Shown here: positions 24,254 through 34,055 of the stretch, piece after piece | How the letters are laid out: every line of letters starts with the position of its first letter | How positions within the stretch are numbered: the stretch's first letter is position 1 | Source of the DNA: Sphingomonas psychrolutea | GTDB taxonomy: Bacteria; Pseudomonadota; Alphaproteobacteria; Sphingomonadales; Sphingomonadaceae | Assembly (NCBI RefSeq): GCF_014636175.1 | Contig: NZ_BMDW01000027.1 | Span: forward strand, 1-49,201 | Direction of reading: 5' to 3' | Length of the DNA: 49,201 bases | Notes under the pieces: model-generated | Told to the model about the DNA's origin: nothing | The model's input: only the letters and a program-made list of their open reading frames with translations | Database searches by the model: none | Made by a program: the position numbers and the translations under genes

Positions 24254-26647
24254 TTAGTCGCGATCGCCCGTCAGGAAGGCTGGCGCGAATTCAGGCGCTG
24301 GGCCGTTGTCGTCACCACCGGCTGCACGCTCGGGGCGCGGAGCGCGCTCACCGCCGCCATCACGACGGGGCCCGCGGCCACCGTCGCCGTCACGACGCGG
24401 ACCACGGTCACCGCCGCCGCCGCCACCCCGGTCATTTCTGGGACCGCGATCACCGCCGCCGGGACCACGACCGCCGTCGCCATCACGGCGCGGGCCACGA
24501 TCCGGGCGATCGCCGCGCGGACGCTCTTCGCGTGCCGGGCGGGTGTCTTCCAGCTCGGCACCGGTCTCCTGATCGACGACGCGCATCGACAGACGAACCT
24601 TGCCGCGCGGGTCGATCTCGAGGACCTTGACCTTGACTTCCTGGCCCTCGGAAAGAACGTCCGAGACCTTCTCGACGCGCTCGTTCTTGATTTCGGACAC
24701 ATGGACGAGGCCGTCCTTGCCGCCCATGAAGTTCACGAACGCCCCGAAATCGACGAGGTTGACGACCTTGCCGTCATAGACCTTGCCGACTTCGGCTTCC
24801 TCGACGATGCCCTTGATCCACTTGATCGCGGCTTCGATCTGCGACGTGTCGGACGACGACACCTTGATCACGCCCTCGTCGTCGATGTCGACCTTGGCGC
24901 CGGTCGTCGCGACGATCTCGCGGATGACCTTACCGCCCGTGCCGATCACGTCCCGGATCTTGGTCTTGTCGATCGTGAAGGTCTCGATGCGCGGTGCGTG
25001 CGCCGAGAGTTCCTCACGCGTGTGGTCGAGCGCCTTGGCCATTTCGCCCAGGATGTGCGCACGGCCTTCCTTGGCCTGTGCGAGCGCAACGCGCATGATC
25101 TCGTCGGTGATGCCGGCGATCTTGATGTCCATCTGCATCGTGGTGATGCCCTCGGACGTGCCCGCGACCTTGAAATCCATGTCGCCGAGGTGATCTTCGT
25201 CGCCCAGGATGTCGCTGAGAACCGCGAAATCCTTGCCCTCGAGGATCAGGCCCATCGCGATGCCCGACACCGGGCGCTTCAACGGCACACCAGCATCCAT
25301 CATCGACAGCGAACCGCCGCACACCGTCGCCATTGACGACGAGCCGTTCGACTCGGTGATGTCCGACAGAACGCGGATCGTGTACGGGAACTCGTCCTTC
25401 GACGGCAGCACCGGGTGCAGCGCGCGCCAGGCGAGCTTGCCGTGGCCGACTTCACGACGGCCCGGCGCGCCGAAGCGGCCGACTTCACCGACCGAATAGG
25501 GCGGGAAGTTATAGTGCAGCATGAAGTTTTCGTAGGACAGGCCGGTCAGCCCGTCGATCATCTGCTCGGCATCCTTGGTGCCGAGCGTGGTGGTGCAGAT
25601 CGCCTGCGTTTCACCGCGGGTGAACAGCGCCGAACCGTGCGCGCGCGGCAGGAAGTGCACCATCGCCTCGATCGGACGGATCTGCGTGGTGGTGCGGCCG
25701 TCGATGCGCTGGCCGTCCTTGAGAATGGCACCGCGAACGATCTCGGCCTCAAGCTTCTTCATCAGCTTGCCGGCAGCCATCTGGTCCTGCGGGGCAGCAT
25801 CGGCGAACGCTGCCTTGCCCTTGGCGCGGGTTTCGTTGAGCAGGTTCGAGCGCTTGGACTTGTCGGTCACCTTATAGGCAGCCGCAATGTCCTTGCCGAT
25901 CAGCTTCTTGAGCTTGTCCTTGGCCGCGGTCAGATCGGCCTGTGCGGCCATTTCCCACGGATCCTTGGCAGCTTGCTCGGCGAGATCGATGACGAGGTTG
26001 CAGACTTCACGGCACGCCTTGTGCGCGAACTGCACCGCGCCGAGCATGACCTCTTCCGAAAGCTCCTTGGCTTCGGATTCGACCATCATCACCGCGTCAC
26101 CAGTAGCGGCGACGACGAGATCGAGCTCGCCGGCCTTGATCTGCTCGATCGTCGGGTTGAGGATGTACTCACCGTCGATATAGCCGACGCGCGCCGCGCC
26201 GATCGGGCCCATGAACGGCACGCCCGAGATGGTCAGCGCAGCCGATGCAGCGACCATCGCCAGCATGTCGGGCTCATTCTCGCCGTCATACGACAGGACC
26301 TGACAGATCACGTTGATTTCGTTGTAAAACCCTTCCGGGAACAACGGGCGGATCGGGCGGTCGATCAGGCGGCTGGTCAGCGTTTCCTTTTCGGTCGCGC
26401 CGCGCTCACGCTTGAAGAAGCCACCGGGGATACGGCCGGCCGCCGAATATTTTTCCTGATAGTGAACGGTCAGCGGGAAGAAATCCTGGCCTTCCTTCAC
26501 CGACTTGGCGGCGGTTACGGCGCACAGCACCACGGTTTCGCCCAAAGTCGCCATCACGGCGCCGTCAGCCTGGCGCGCAACGCGGCCGGTCTCGAGGGTC
26601 AGGGTCTTGCCACCCCATTGGGTGGTTACGGTCTTGGTATCGAACAT
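24254..26647 (-). CDS. pnp: Polynucleotide phosphorylase
   Basis: This is a 3'-5' phosphorolytic exoribonuclease of the RNA degradosome. Two RNase PH domains, an all-alpha linker, a KH domain ([25 protein letters not shown]) and an S1 domain ([34 protein letters not shown]) come in the standard order. The C-terminal tail of about 90 residues is unusual: Arg/Gly/Asp-rich with two exact copies of [14 protein letters not shown], forming a disordered RNA-binding-type extension. Total 797 residues against about 710 in E. coli. ATG has AAGGAA upstream. It follows rpsO, as in most bacteria, with a REP and the rpsO terminator between. Confidence 0.97.
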   Translation of the reverse strand: MFDTKTVTTQWGGKTLTLETGRVARQADGAVMATLGETVVLCAVTAAKSVKEGQDFFPLTVHYQEKYSAAGRIPGGFFKRERGATEKETLTSRLIDRPIRPLFPEGFYNEINVICQVLSYDGENEPDMLAMVAASAALTISGVPFMGPIGAARVGYIDGEYILNPTIEQIKAGELDLVVAATGDAVMMVESEAKELSEEVMLGAVQFAHKACREVCNLVIDLAEQAAKDPWEMAAQADLTAAKDKLKKLIGKDIAAAYKVTDKSKRSNLLNETRAKGKAAFADAAPQDQMAAGKLMKKLEAEIVRGAILKDGQRIDGRTTTQIRPIEAMVHFLPRAHGSALFTRGETQAICTTTLGTKDAEQMIDGLTGLSYENFMLHYNFPPYSVGEVGRFGAPGRREVGHGKLAWRALHPVLPSKDEFPYTIRVLSDITESNGSSSMATVCGGSLSMMDAGVPLKRPVSGIAMGLILEGKDFAVLSDILGDEDHLGDMDFKVAGTSEGITTMQMDIKIAGITDEIMRVALAQAKEGRAHILGEMAKALDHTREELSAHAPRIETFTIDKTKIRDVIGTGGKVIREIVATTGAKVDIDDEGVIKVSSSDTSQIEAAIKWIKGIVEEAEVGKVYDGKVVNLVDFGAFVNFMGGKDGLVHVSEIKNERVEKVSDVLSEGQEVKVKVLEIDPRGKVRLSMRVVDQETGAELEDTRPAREERPRGDRPDRGPRRDGDGGRGPGGGDRGPRNDRGGGGGGDRGPRRDGDGGRGPRRDGGGERAPRPERAAGGDDNGPAPEFAPAFLTGDRD

Positions 26648-26745
26648 TGTATTTCCTTCAACGCCGGTCGCCCTATGCGATCCGGGGCCTTTGAGTGAGC
26701 CTTGAGTGGCTCATGGGATTTGGCCGAATTGCCTTATCCCCTTCC

Positions 26746-26825
26746 GTCACCCCGGACTTGTTCCGGGGTCCACTTCACCGCTTGGCCAAGCCCTGCGGTG
26801 GATCCCGGCACAAGGCCGGGATGAC
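26746..26825. repeat. REP-like palindrome between rpsO and pnp
   Basis: CACCCCGGACTTGTTCCGGGG at the left is paired with a mirror ending CCGGGATGAC on the right (one base changed). Same family as 18191. It lies in the pnp leader, next to the rpsO terminator, where RNase processing of the rpsO-pnp transcript normally takes place. Confidence 0.85.
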
Positions 26826-26852
26826 AAAAGGGGCGACCCGCAGGCCGCCCCT
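26826..26852 (-). terminator. rpsO: Terminator after rpsO
   Basis: On the minus strand GGGGCGGCC-TGC-GGTCGCCCC forms a 9-bp stem (one G-U) followed by TTTTG. It lies a few bases after the rpsO stop, so pnp may need partial read-through or its own promoter. Confidence 0.78.
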
Positions 26853-26858
26853 CCTGAA

Positions 26859-27128
26859 TTACTTGCGAAGCCCGAGCTTCGCGATGAGACCGGTGTAGCG
26901 TGCGCCGTCCTTGTGGCGGAGATAGTCGAGCAGCGAACGCCGCTTGTTGACCATCATCAGCAGACCGCGGCGCGAGTGATTGTCTTTCTTGTGGCCCTTG
27001 AAATGCTCGGTCAGGTTGCGAATGCGCTCGGTGAGGATCGCGACCTGGACTTCGGGGCTGCCGGTGTCGCCTTCGACGCGGCCATGTTCCTTGACGAGCG
27101 CGGTCTTGCGCTCTGCAGTGATCGTCAT
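26859..27128 (-). CDS. rpsO: 30S ribosomal protein S15 (uS15)
   Basis: The 89-residue protein ([31 protein letters not shown] ... [36 protein letters not shown]) matches uS15 throughout. It binds the 16S rRNA central domain. In the row truB-rpsO-pnp it starts 20 bases after truB. Confidence 0.98.
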   Translation of the reverse strand: MTITAERKTALVKEHGRVEGDTGSPEVQVAILTERIRNLTEHFKGHKKDNHSRRGLLMMVNKRRSLLDYLRHKDGARYTGLIAKLGLRK

Positions 27129-27148
27129 GTGTTTTCCTTCGACATCGT

Positions 27149-28135
27149 TTACAGGTTGAAACCGCGAACGACACGGACCTCGCGGTCCAGAACCTCGACC
27201 AGAGCGATCGGAACATCGTCCGAAAGCGCGAAGTAGGGGCCATCGTCTGCGGCAATCCCGATCAACACCCGCCCCTGTCGGAGCAGCCCTGCCTGATCGG
27301 GGGAGAGGGGTAGAGCCGGGATGTCGTCCAGCCCCGCCCTCAACGGCAGGAGTTTGTCTTCAAGCGTGCGCGCCTTACCCAATTCGGCCAGTTTGTCCAG
27401 CGATATCGCTTGGGACAGGTCGAACGGCCCGGCTTTGGTGCGGCGCAGATAGGTAACATGGCCGACCGTCCCGAGCGCGATCGCAATGTCGCGCGCTAGG
27501 GCGCGGATGTAGGTGCCCTTGGAGACATGCGCGGTGAGGGTGACGCTATCCAACGCTTCGTCACCCCGGGCTTGACCCGGGGCCCATCCCTCCACTTGCG
27601 GCGTCGTTGCTTGTTGCACGATGGGCCTCGGCTCAAGGCCGGGGTGACGAAGAGCGAGAGCATGGACCACAACGAAGCGCCCCGCCAGCACCACATCTTC
27701 CCCCGCCCGCGCCAGATCATACGCCCGCGCGCCATCCACCTTCAGCGCGGAGTAAGCCGGCGGCACTTGCTCGATCGGCCCGGTAAACCGCCCCAGCACC
27801 GCCTCCACCTGCGCGAACGTTGGCCGCACGTCACTCTCGGCAATCACCTTGCCCTCAAGATCGAGCGTGTCGGTCTGCACCCCAAAACCGATCGTGAAGT
27901 CATACACCTTGTCGCTGTCGAGCATCCGCCCAGCGAGCTTGGTCGCCTCGCCCAGCGCGATCGGCAACACGCCCGTCGCCAGCGGATCGAGCGTGCCGCC
28001 ATGCCCAACCTTGATCCCGCGCTTGCTGACATCGAACCCGGCATCGCGCAGCGCGCGCTTCACCGCCGACACGCCTTGCGTCGAGCCGAGCCCGAGCGGC
28101 TTGTCGAGGATCAGCCAGCCATGCACGCCGCTCAC
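27149..28135 (-). CDS. truB: tRNA pseudouridine-55 synthase
   Basis: TruB makes pseudouridine 55 in tRNA and acts as a tRNA chaperone. The catalytic Asp is D50 in [14 protein letters not shown], and [15 protein letters not shown] is the other conserved motif. Residues about 162-194 (from [11 protein letters not shown] to [12 protein letters not shown]) are encoded by a REP-like palindrome that lies in-frame between VVVHAL and [12 protein letters not shown], in a surface-loop position before the SKGTYIR strand. This accounts for much of the length (328 versus about 300). The stop is 20 bases before rpsO. The start overlaps the M50 protease stop by four bases. Confidence 0.95.
   Translation of the reverse strand: MSGVHGWLILDKPLGLGSTQGVSAVKRALRDAGFDVSKRGIKVGHGGTLDPLATGVLPIALGEATKLAGRMLDSDKVYDFTIGFGVQTDTLDLEGKVIAESDVRPTFAQVEAVLGRFTGPIEQVPPAYSALKVDGARAYDLARAGEDVVLAGRFVVVHALALRHPGLEPRPIVQQATTPQVEGWAPGQARGDEALDSVTLTAHVSKGTYIRALARDIAIALGTVGHVTYLRRTKAGPFDLSQAISLDKLAELGKARTLEDKLLPLRAGLDDIPALPLSPDQAGLLRQGRVLIGIAADDGPYFALSDDVPIALVEVLDREVRVVRGFNL
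27556..27652. repeat. REP-like palindrome inserted in-frame inside truB
   Basis: Arms CTTCGTCACCCCGG (27556-27569) and CCGGGGTGACGAAG (27639-27652) are perfect mirrors; the inner part includes CTTGACCCGGGGCCCATC and GATGGGCCTCGGCTCAAG. It is of the same family as the intergenic elements at 18191, 33509 and 36588. The truB frame is open across it, yielding a peptide typical of translated REPs (RHPGLEPRP ... GQARGDEAL). Confidence 0.93.
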
Positions 28136-28830
28136 AATCCGCCGAGTTGCGCGATGCCGAGGAAGCCCTGGAACACCGCATTGGCAATCGGCCCGATGAA
28201 CCGCCGGACGATATCGAGTTGCGGGCTGATCATCGGCAGCACGAACAGCAGGATCAGCAGCAGCGGAAAGCCGAACCGTGCGAGCTTGGCATAGTGCGCG
28301 GCCGCGGCGCGCGGCAACAGACCCTGGACGACGTGTCCGCCATCGAACGGCGGCAAGGGGATCAAATTGAAGACGCCGAGGAACACATTGACCTGCAGGA
28401 AGCTGACGAGCGAGAGAAACGCGAAACCCGACACGGTGTAGAGCGCGCTGGCGGGCGGCACTGCACCGGAAAAGAACCCCGCGAGCGTCAGCGCCGTCAG
28501 CATCGCCAGCACGAAATTCGTCCCCGGCCCGGCCAGCGCGACGAAGATCATGTCGCGGCGGGGCTCCCGCAGATTGCGATAATCAACCGGCACGGGCTTG
28601 GCCCAGCCAAAGATCGGTGCGTGCGCAATCGCCAGCACCATCGGCAGCACGACCGTGCCGACCGGATCGACATGGCGAATCGGGTTGAGCGTCAGCCGCC
28701 CCATCCGGGCGGCGGTATGATCGCCGAACAGCCGCGCGACATAGCCGTGCGCGACTTCGTGAAACACGATCGCGATGACGAGGGGGATGAGCCACACCGC
28801 GATGGTGTAGGGCAGGGGAAGGTCGGTCAT
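28132..28830 (-). CDS. Site-2 protease family membrane metallopeptidase (M50)
   Basis: Several transmembrane helices are present. The zinc motif H24-E25-VA-H28 is in the first helix (IVFHEVAHGYVA), and the third ligand region is NLIPLPPFDGGHVVQGLLP. There is no PDZ domain, as in the small rhomboid-independent group (YwhC/Rv1542-like). The substrate is unknown; a role in cleaving membrane regulators is only family knowledge. It lies between tdk and truB and overlaps truB by four bases. Confidence 0.9.
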   Translation of the reverse strand: MTDLPLPYTIAVWLIPLVIAIVFHEVAHGYVARLFGDHTAARMGRLTLNPIRHVDPVGTVVLPMVLAIAHAPIFGWAKPVPVDYRNLREPRRDMIFVALAGPGTNFVLAMLTALTLAGFFSGAVPPASALYTVSGFAFLSLVSFLQVNVFLGVFNLIPLPPFDGGHVVQGLLPRAAAAHYAKLARFGFPLLLILLFVLPMISPQLDIVRRFIGPIANAVFQGFLGIAQLGGL

Positions 28831-28844
28831 GGGTTCCGTTCAGT

Positions 28845-29426
28845 TCAGCTTGCTTGAGCCAGCTTCTCGCTGAAATGGCGACGGCACAGCGCAATGTACA
28901 GGTCGTTGCCGCCAATCTCGGTCTGCGCCCCCGCTGCGACCGCCTTGCCCGCGGCATCGACACGCAGATTCATCGTCGCCTTGCGCCCGCACGCGCAGAC
29001 CGATTTGATCTCGATCAGCGAATCCGCAATCGCCAGCAACCGCGCCGAGCCTTCGAAGAGATTGCCCAGAAAATCGGTGCGCAGCCCGTACGCGAGCACC
29101 GGGATACCGTGCGCATCCGCCAGCGTGGCGAGCTGGTCGACTTGGCCGGTGGTCAGAAACTGCGCTTCATCGACCAGCACGCATGCGGGCGCATCGGCGC
29201 CGCTCGCCAGCACTGCTGCCGCCAGATCGGTCGCGCGGTCGAAGGCCAAAGCGGGCGTGTCGAGCCCGATCCGCGAGGTGATCTTGCCCGCCGCGAACCG
29301 GTCGTCGATCGCGGCGGTGAACAGCACGGTCCGCATCCCGCGCTCGCGATAGTTGAAATCGGCTTGCAGCAAATTGGTCGATTTGCCGGCGTTCATCGAG
29401 GCGTAGTAGAAATAGAGCTTGGCCAT
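28845..29426 (-). CDS. tdk: Thymidine kinase (type II)
   Basis: The kinase of the dT salvage pathway: P-loop ASMNAGKSTN (9-18), VLVDEAQFL with the catalytic base, lasso-domain zinc ligands in CACGRK plus the late LCRRHF. The start at 29426 (MAKLYFYYAS) is chosen over an in-frame extension to 29453. It comes between rbfA and the M50 gene on the same strand. Sitting inside a translation operon is unusual but harmless. Confidence 0.95.
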   Translation of the reverse strand: MAKLYFYYASMNAGKSTNLLQADFNYRERGMRTVLFTAAIDDRFAAGKITSRIGLDTPALAFDRATDLAAAVLASGADAPACVLVDEAQFLTTGQVDQLATLADAHGIPVLAYGLRTDFLGNLFEGSARLLAIADSLIEIKSVCACGRKATMNLRVDAAGKAVAAGAQTEIGGNDLYIALCRRHFSEKLAQAS

Positions 29427-29476
29427 CAGATCATCCAGTGAGCTATGTCCCATTCGCGCGGATGACAGTGTCGAGC

Positions 29477-29869
29477 TCAGTCGTCGCCCAAATCCTGCGC
29501 GACATGCGGCGCGCGCAGCAGCGTGTCGATATGGCTGCCTTCGTCGAAACTTTCGTCGGCGAGAAACTTGAGCTTGGCGGCATATTTCATATGCACCCGC
29601 GCGGCGACTTCGCGCTGGAGATAGGCGGTGTTGGTGCGCAGCGCCTTCAGCACCGCTTCCTCGTCACGGCCGAGCAGCGGCTTCATGAACACCGTCGCAT
29701 GGCGCAGATCGGGCGACATCCGCACTTCGGTGATCGTCACCGGATGCTTGGCGAGCGTCTCGTCATGCACGTCGCCGCGCGCGAGGATGTCGCTGATCAC
29801 ATGCCGCATCTGCTCGCCGACGCGGAGCAGACGGACGGCACGGGTTTCAGGGGTTTCGTTTGGGCGCAT
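29477..29869 (-). CDS. rbfA: Ribosome-binding factor A
   Basis: RbfA matures the 16S 5' domain. 130 residues: [22 protein letters not shown] ... [22 protein letters not shown] ... [33 protein letters not shown], the complete single KH-type domain. It follows infB with a palindromic repeat in between; ATG 29869. Confidence 0.96.
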   Translation of the reverse strand: MRPNETPETRAVRLLRVGEQMRHVISDILARGDVHDETLAKHPVTITEVRMSPDLRHATVFMKPLLGRDEEAVLKALRTNTAYLQREVAARVHMKYAAKLKFLADESFDEGSHIDTLLRAPHVAQDLGDD

Positions 29870-29883
29870 AATGCCTTCTTACA

Positions 29884-30010
29884 CCTCTCCCAGCGGGAGA
29901 GGGAGGGGCCCAAGCCATTTGGCTTGGGAGGGTGAGGGTGAGGTCGCGCTGTCGCACACCCTCACCCCGCGCCGCTCCGCGGCTTGCCCCTCTCCCGCCG
30001 GGAGAGGGAG
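29884..30010. repeat. CT/GA palindromic repeat between infB and rbfA
   Basis: CTCTCCCAGCGGGAGAGGG at the left and CCCTCTCCCGCCGGGAGAGGG at the right are hairpins; CACCCTCACCCC in the middle pairs with GAGGGTGAGG. The same family as 101 and 14877. It separates two genes that are usually closely linked and could be an RNase or terminator signal within the transcript. Confidence 0.85.
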
Positions 30011-30015
30011 ATTTC

Positions 30016-32763
30016 TCACAAAGTCCGCTCTCGCAACTCGACCTCGAACGTCTCCAAAAAGTCGCCCGGCTTGATGTCGACGAAGTTCGACGTGAAGGTA
30101 ACCCCGCACTCCAACCCGGCCCGCACTTCTGCGACATCGTCCTTGAAGCGCCGCAGCGAGGCGATTTCGCCCTGGTAGATGATGACATCGGCCCGGGTGA
30201 TACGCGCCTTGAGCGCCTTGCGGATGTTGCCCTCGGTGACGAGCAGACCTGCTGCCTTGCCGTGCTTGCCGGCTGAGAAGACGTCGCGAATTTCGGCACG
30301 GCCGACCACCGTTTCGAACGCCTCGGGGCCAAGCTCACCCGCCATACCGGCGCGGATTTCGTCGGTCAGATCGTAGATCACGTCATAATATTTGAACGCG
30401 ACCTTGTGCCGCTCGGCAATCTCGCGCGCCTTGGCGTTGGGCCGCACGTTGAAGCCGATGATCGGCGCGCCGCTTGCACCCGCGAGCGTCACGTCGCTCT
30501 CGGTGATGCCACCGACGCCCGAATGGAGCACGCGCGCCTTGATCAGATCGGTCGAGATCTTGTTGATCGCGCCGACGATCGCCTCGACCGAACCTTGCGT
30601 ATCGGCCTTGACCACCAGCGGATATTCGATCGCCTGCTTTTCCTTCAAAGCACTGAACATGCTCTCGAGGCTCGCCGGGCCACCCGCGGTGCGCTTGCTG
30701 GTCATCACGCCCTGGCGATATTCCGCCACTTCGCGCGCGCGCGCTTCGTTTTCGACCACCGACAGCGGATCGCCCGCACGCGGCACGCCCGACAGGCCGA
30801 GCACTTCGACCGGCATCGAGGGCCCGGCTTCCTTGATCTGCTGACCCTTGTCGTTGGTCATCGCGCGGACCTTGCCGCTTTCGGCACCGACGACGAAGAT
30901 GTCGCCGACCTTCAGCGTGCCACGGTTCACGAGCACGGTCGCGACCGGACCACGGCCCTTGTCGAGCTTGGCTTCGATCACGGTGCCCTCGGCCGGGCGA
31001 TCGGGATTGGCCTTCAGCTCGAGCAATTCGGCCTGCAGCTGGATCTTCTCGATCAGTTCGTCGAGCCCGGTCTTCTTGAGCGCCGAGACTTCGACGTCCT
31101 GGACGTCACCCGACATTTCCTCGACCACGACTTCATATTGCAGCAGCGCTTCGCGCACTTTCTGCGGGTTGGCGTCGTGCTTATCGACCTTGTTGATCGC
31201 GACGATCATCGGCACGCCGGCGGCGCGGGTGTGATTGATCGCCTCGACCGTCTGCGGCTTGATCGCATCGTCGGCGGCGACCACCAACACGACGATGTCG
31301 GTGACGTTGGCACCGCGCTGGCGCATTTCGGTAAAGGCTTCGTGGCCGGGCGTGTCGAGGAAGGTGATCTTCGACTTGTCTTTGAGCGTCACCTGATACG
31401 CGCCGATATGCTGCGTGATGCCACCGGCTTCACCGCGCACGACATCGGTGCCGCGCAGCGCGTCGAGCAGCGAGGTCTTGCCGTGATCGACATGGCCCAT
31501 GATCGTGACGACGGGCGGACGCGGCACCGCATTTTCATCGGCATCCTCGCGCGTGTCGTTGGTCAGATCGACGTCCGAATCGCTGACGCGGACGATGTTG
31601 TGGCCGAATTCGGTCACGAGCAGCTCGGCCGTGTCCTGGTCGATCGTCTGCGTCATCGTGACGGGCATGCCCATCTTGAACAGCGTCTTGACCAGGTCCG
31701 CGCCCTTTTCCGCCATGCGGTTGGCGAGTTCCTGGACGGTGATCGCCTCTGGCACGACGACATCGCGGATTTGCTTGGCCTGCACTTCGCGCGGGCCGCC
31801 CATCCGGCGATGTTCTTTTTCGCGCGCACGCTTCAGCGCGGCAAGGCTGCGGGCGCGGGCGCCGTCGCCATCGTTGAGCGCGCGGTTGACGGTCAGTTTG
31901 CCGCCGCGACGCTCGTCCCCCTTGCGGTCGCGTTGACCCGGTCGCGAGGGTGATTCGGTGGCGGCAGGTGCCGAAACGCCGATCGCCGGACGCTTGGCCG
32001 CGCCGGGAGTGGCGGATGCGCTCGTCTCGGCGGCGGGTTCAGGGGTTGGTGCGGGGGCAGGGCGCGGCCGTTCGGGACGCGCCACCGGCGAAAACATGCG
32101 CGGGGCGGGCAGCGACGGATCGAGGCCGAACATCCGCGGCGGCTCGGGCGCGGCCGGTGCAGCCACGGCTGGGGGAGCAACGGGCGCGGCGGCGGAAGCA
32201 GCAGTGGCTTCGACCGGCTGCGCGGCCGCCGCTTCGGCAACGGCCGTGGGCGCAGCCGGTTCCTGGGCCAGTTCTTTGGCTGGTTCTGGAGCCGGTTGCG
32301 GCGTCGGATCGGGCGCTGCGGCGCTGTCGGGGGCATCGCCTGCACGGCGATTTTCCTCGGCGCGGCGGCGTTCTTCCTCTTGCGCTTCGATTCGGTCGCG
32401 CTCTTCACGGCGACGCGTTTCCTCGAGCGCGTTCATCCGCGATTCTTCAGCCTCGCGCAGCAACTTGGTCTGCAGCTCCTGGCGGGAGAGCAGCGAATTG
32501 CCGGGCGAGATCGGCGCGGGTGCGGGCGGCGGGGCGGGACGTGGCGCTTCGGCCGCCGGAGCGGGCGCAGGCGCCGCTTCGACCACGGGGGCCTCGGCCG
32601 GACCACCGGGTCCGAGGATGCGGCGGCGCTTCACTTCGACCACGACGGTGTTCGACCGGCCATGGCTGAAGCTTTGCTTGACCTTGCCGGTCTCGACCGT
32701 GCGCTTCAGCCCAAGCGGCTGACGCATCCCGAGTTTCGGCTTTTCGTTGTCGGTGTCGCTCAC
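30016..32763 (-). CDS. infB: Translation initiation factor IF-2
   Basis: IF-2 places initiator tRNA on the 30S subunit. The GTPase motifs [26 protein letters not shown] and NKVDKHD are clear. An IF-2 N-terminal domain and a low-complexity Ala/Pro/Glu region (about residues 60-300) precede them, and domains II-IV follow. 915 residues. The start overlaps the ylxR stop by four bases. It is a typical member of the nusA operon. Confidence 0.98.
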   Translation of the reverse strand: MSDTDNEKPKLGMRQPLGLKRTVETGKVKQSFSHGRSNTVVVEVKRRRILGPGGPAEAPVVEAAPAPAPAAEAPRPAPPPAPAPISPGNSLLSRQELQTKLLREAEESRMNALEETRRREERDRIEAQEEERRRAEENRRAGDAPDSAAAPDPTPQPAPEPAKELAQEPAAPTAVAEAAAAQPVEATAASAAAPVAPPAVAAPAAPEPPRMFGLDPSLPAPRMFSPVARPERPRPAPAPTPEPAAETSASATPGAAKRPAIGVSAPAATESPSRPGQRDRKGDERRGGKLTVNRALNDGDGARARSLAALKRAREKEHRRMGGPREVQAKQIRDVVVPEAITVQELANRMAEKGADLVKTLFKMGMPVTMTQTIDQDTAELLVTEFGHNIVRVSDSDVDLTNDTREDADENAVPRPPVVTIMGHVDHGKTSLLDALRGTDVVRGEAGGITQHIGAYQVTLKDKSKITFLDTPGHEAFTEMRQRGANVTDIVVLVVAADDAIKPQTVEAINHTRAAGVPMIVAINKVDKHDANPQKVREALLQYEVVVEEMSGDVQDVEVSALKKTGLDELIEKIQLQAELLELKANPDRPAEGTVIEAKLDKGRGPVATVLVNRGTLKVGDIFVVGAESGKVRAMTNDKGQQIKEAGPSMPVEVLGLSGVPRAGDPLSVVENEARAREVAEYRQGVMTSKRTAGGPASLESMFSALKEKQAIEYPLVVKADTQGSVEAIVGAINKISTDLIKARVLHSGVGGITESDVTLAGASGAPIIGFNVRPNAKAREIAERHKVAFKYYDVIYDLTDEIRAGMAGELGPEAFETVVGRAEIRDVFSAGKHGKAAGLLVTEGNIRKALKARITRADVIIYQGEIASLRRFKDDVAEVRAGLECGVTFTSNFVDIKPGDFLETFEVELRERTL

Positions 32764-33488
32764 TCAAGTTCCTCGCATGTGTCGTCGTCCGCGACGGAGT
32801 TGCCAGCTCCGGTCGGGATAATTTGAAGCGCCGATGCGCCCTGCGAAACGGTTTCGCAAGTCGGAAGGGCGGGATGGGATCCGATGAAATGCAGCCAGCG
32901 GGTCAGTGTTTCACTCACTCGCCGCGCCGCATCACGCTCTGTCAGACCGATATGTACCACATTCTGCCGACCCAGTGCCACGGCCAATATGGTGCGCGGG
33001 ACGGGCAGTGCCAACCCCCTGAGGTCGCTGCCCTCTTCGTCCTTGCCGACGCGCCACGCCTGGTCGAGCTTGCGGTTGCCGTCGGTGCCGGCATCGGCCG
33101 CGTGGAGCAGCAAGTGCAGCTTGCCCGATCGCGCCGCCGCCTCGATCTTTTCGGCACCGGTCAGCAGATTGCCCGTACGCGCCTCGAGCCCGAGCCGGTC
33201 GAGCACGGCGCGTTCAAGCGCGGCGGCGATCATATCAGGGAGATCGTCCGGAATCGCGATCGGCCCGGTCTTGAACGCGCGCGCAAGCGCGGCCTTGAGC
33301 TTGCCCTTGGCGATCGCGCTTTCCAGCTCGGCGCGGGTGACGCCGATCCAGGCGCCGCGACCGGGGGCCTTGGCCCGCACGTCAGGAAACACCGCGCCGT
33401 CGGGGGAGAGCGCGAGCCGAATCAGCGACTCACGCGGCGCGCGCTCGCCGAGCAGGATGCAGCGGCGGATGGGATCGTGCGCGTTCAT
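32760..33488 (-). CDS. YlxR-like RNA-binding protein (DUF448 plus L7Ae-like part)
   Basis: The N-terminal DUF448/YlxR domain (RRCILLGERAPRESLIRLALSPDGAVFPDVRAKAPGRGAWI) is followed by a second half with an L7Ae/L30e-like fold pattern (AAALERAVLDRLGLEARTGNLLTGAEKIEAAARSGKLHLLLHAADAG). This two-part form is common in alphaproteobacteria. YlxR proteins bind RNA or RNase P. 242 residues. It begins the second half of the nusA-infB operon, which is interrupted upstream by the REP-GIY-YIG module. Confidence 0.9.
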   Translation of the reverse strand: MNAHDPIRRCILLGERAPRESLIRLALSPDGAVFPDVRAKAPGRGAWIGVTRAELESAIAKGKLKAALARAFKTGPIAIPDDLPDMIAAALERAVLDRLGLEARTGNLLTGAEKIEAAARSGKLHLLLHAADAGTDGNRKLDQAWRVGKDEEGSDLRGLALPVPRTILAVALGRQNVVHIGLTERDAARRVSETLTRWLHFIGSHPALPTCETVSQGASALQIIPTGAGNSVADDDTCEELE

Positions 33489-33508
33489 CGTCCGTCACCC
33501 CCCCGTTT

Positions 33509-33604
33509 CGTCACCCCGGCCTTGTGCCGGGGGCCACCGTGCCGCAAATTCTGCGTCCGACGATCGAGCGGCACAGTGGACCCCGGCACAAGGCCGGGGT
33601 GACG
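33509..33604. repeat. REP-like palindrome, left of the GIY-YIG gene
   Basis: CGTCACCCCGGCCTTGTGCC and its mirror ending CCGGGGTGACG are the arms. The right arm ends about 12 bases before the GTG start of the GIY-YIG gene. It pairs with the similar element at 33934. Confidence 0.9.
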
Positions 33605-33616
33605 GGGGTTGGAAAA

Positions 33617-33925
33617 GTGCGAGAACGACAACCGTGCGTGTATATCCTGGCCAGCGGTTTCAACGGCACGCTGTATGTCGGCGTTACGTCGAATCTGATT
33701 GGACGGATTCTCCAGCACAGAGACGGGGTGTTCGATAGCTTCACCAAACGGCACGGGATTATCCGTCTTGTTTGGTTCGAGATGGCTGACACCATGGAGG
33801 CCGCGATCACCACGGAAAAACGGCTCAAAAAATGGCAGCGCGACTGGAAGAAGAATCTGATCGAACGCAACAATCCGTACTGGGAGGATTTGGCCGTAGC
33901 GCTGGGCTTGCCACCGCTTAGCTAA
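33617..33925 (+). CDS. Small GIY-YIG nuclease (COG2827-type), REP-flanked
   Basis: The sequence CVYILASGFNGTLYVGVTSNLIGRILQHRDG fits the GIY-YIG family with VYI..., YVG and the R of the catalytic helix; a later E lies in TTEKRLKKW, and the protein ends YWEDLAVALGLP. 102 residues from GTG 33617. The frame is open through the left REP (from 33524), but that part is REP-derived. It stands on the opposite strand to the nusA operon, between the tautomerase and ylxR, with a REP on each side. Stand-alone GIY-YIG proteins of this type have no firmly known role; the context suggests a link to REPs. Confidence 0.88.
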   Translation: MRERQPCVYILASGFNGTLYVGVTSNLIGRILQHRDGVFDSFTKRHGIIRLVWFEMADTMEAAITTEKRLKKWQRDWKKNLIERNNPYWEDLAVALGLPPLS

Positions 33926-33933
33926 ACCAAGCC

Positions 33934-34030
33934 CGTCACCCCGGGCTTGTCCCGGGGTCCACGGTGCAACACGCCCCTCGGCACGCCGAATACGCGGCCC
34001 GGTGGCCCCCGGGACAAGCCCGGGGTGACG
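33934..34030. repeat. REP-like palindrome, right of the GIY-YIG gene
   Basis: CGTCACCCCGGGCTTGTCCC and its mirror ending GGGTGACG at 34030 are the arms; the centre is unlike that of the left REP. It lies between the GIY-YIG stop and the tautomerase stop. Confidence 0.9.
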
Positions 34031-34055
34031 GTCGTTCTGGGTAAACCCTAGCGTT

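Noticed and set aside
30406..31953. Long open frame antisense to infB
   Set aside because: A mirror of the IF-2 GTPase codons, no own features.
33524..33616. N-terminal extension of the GIY-YIG gene through the left REP
   Set aside because: Translated REP sequence; GTG 33617 after GGTTGGAAAA places the domain correctly. A start in the REP is not fully excluded.
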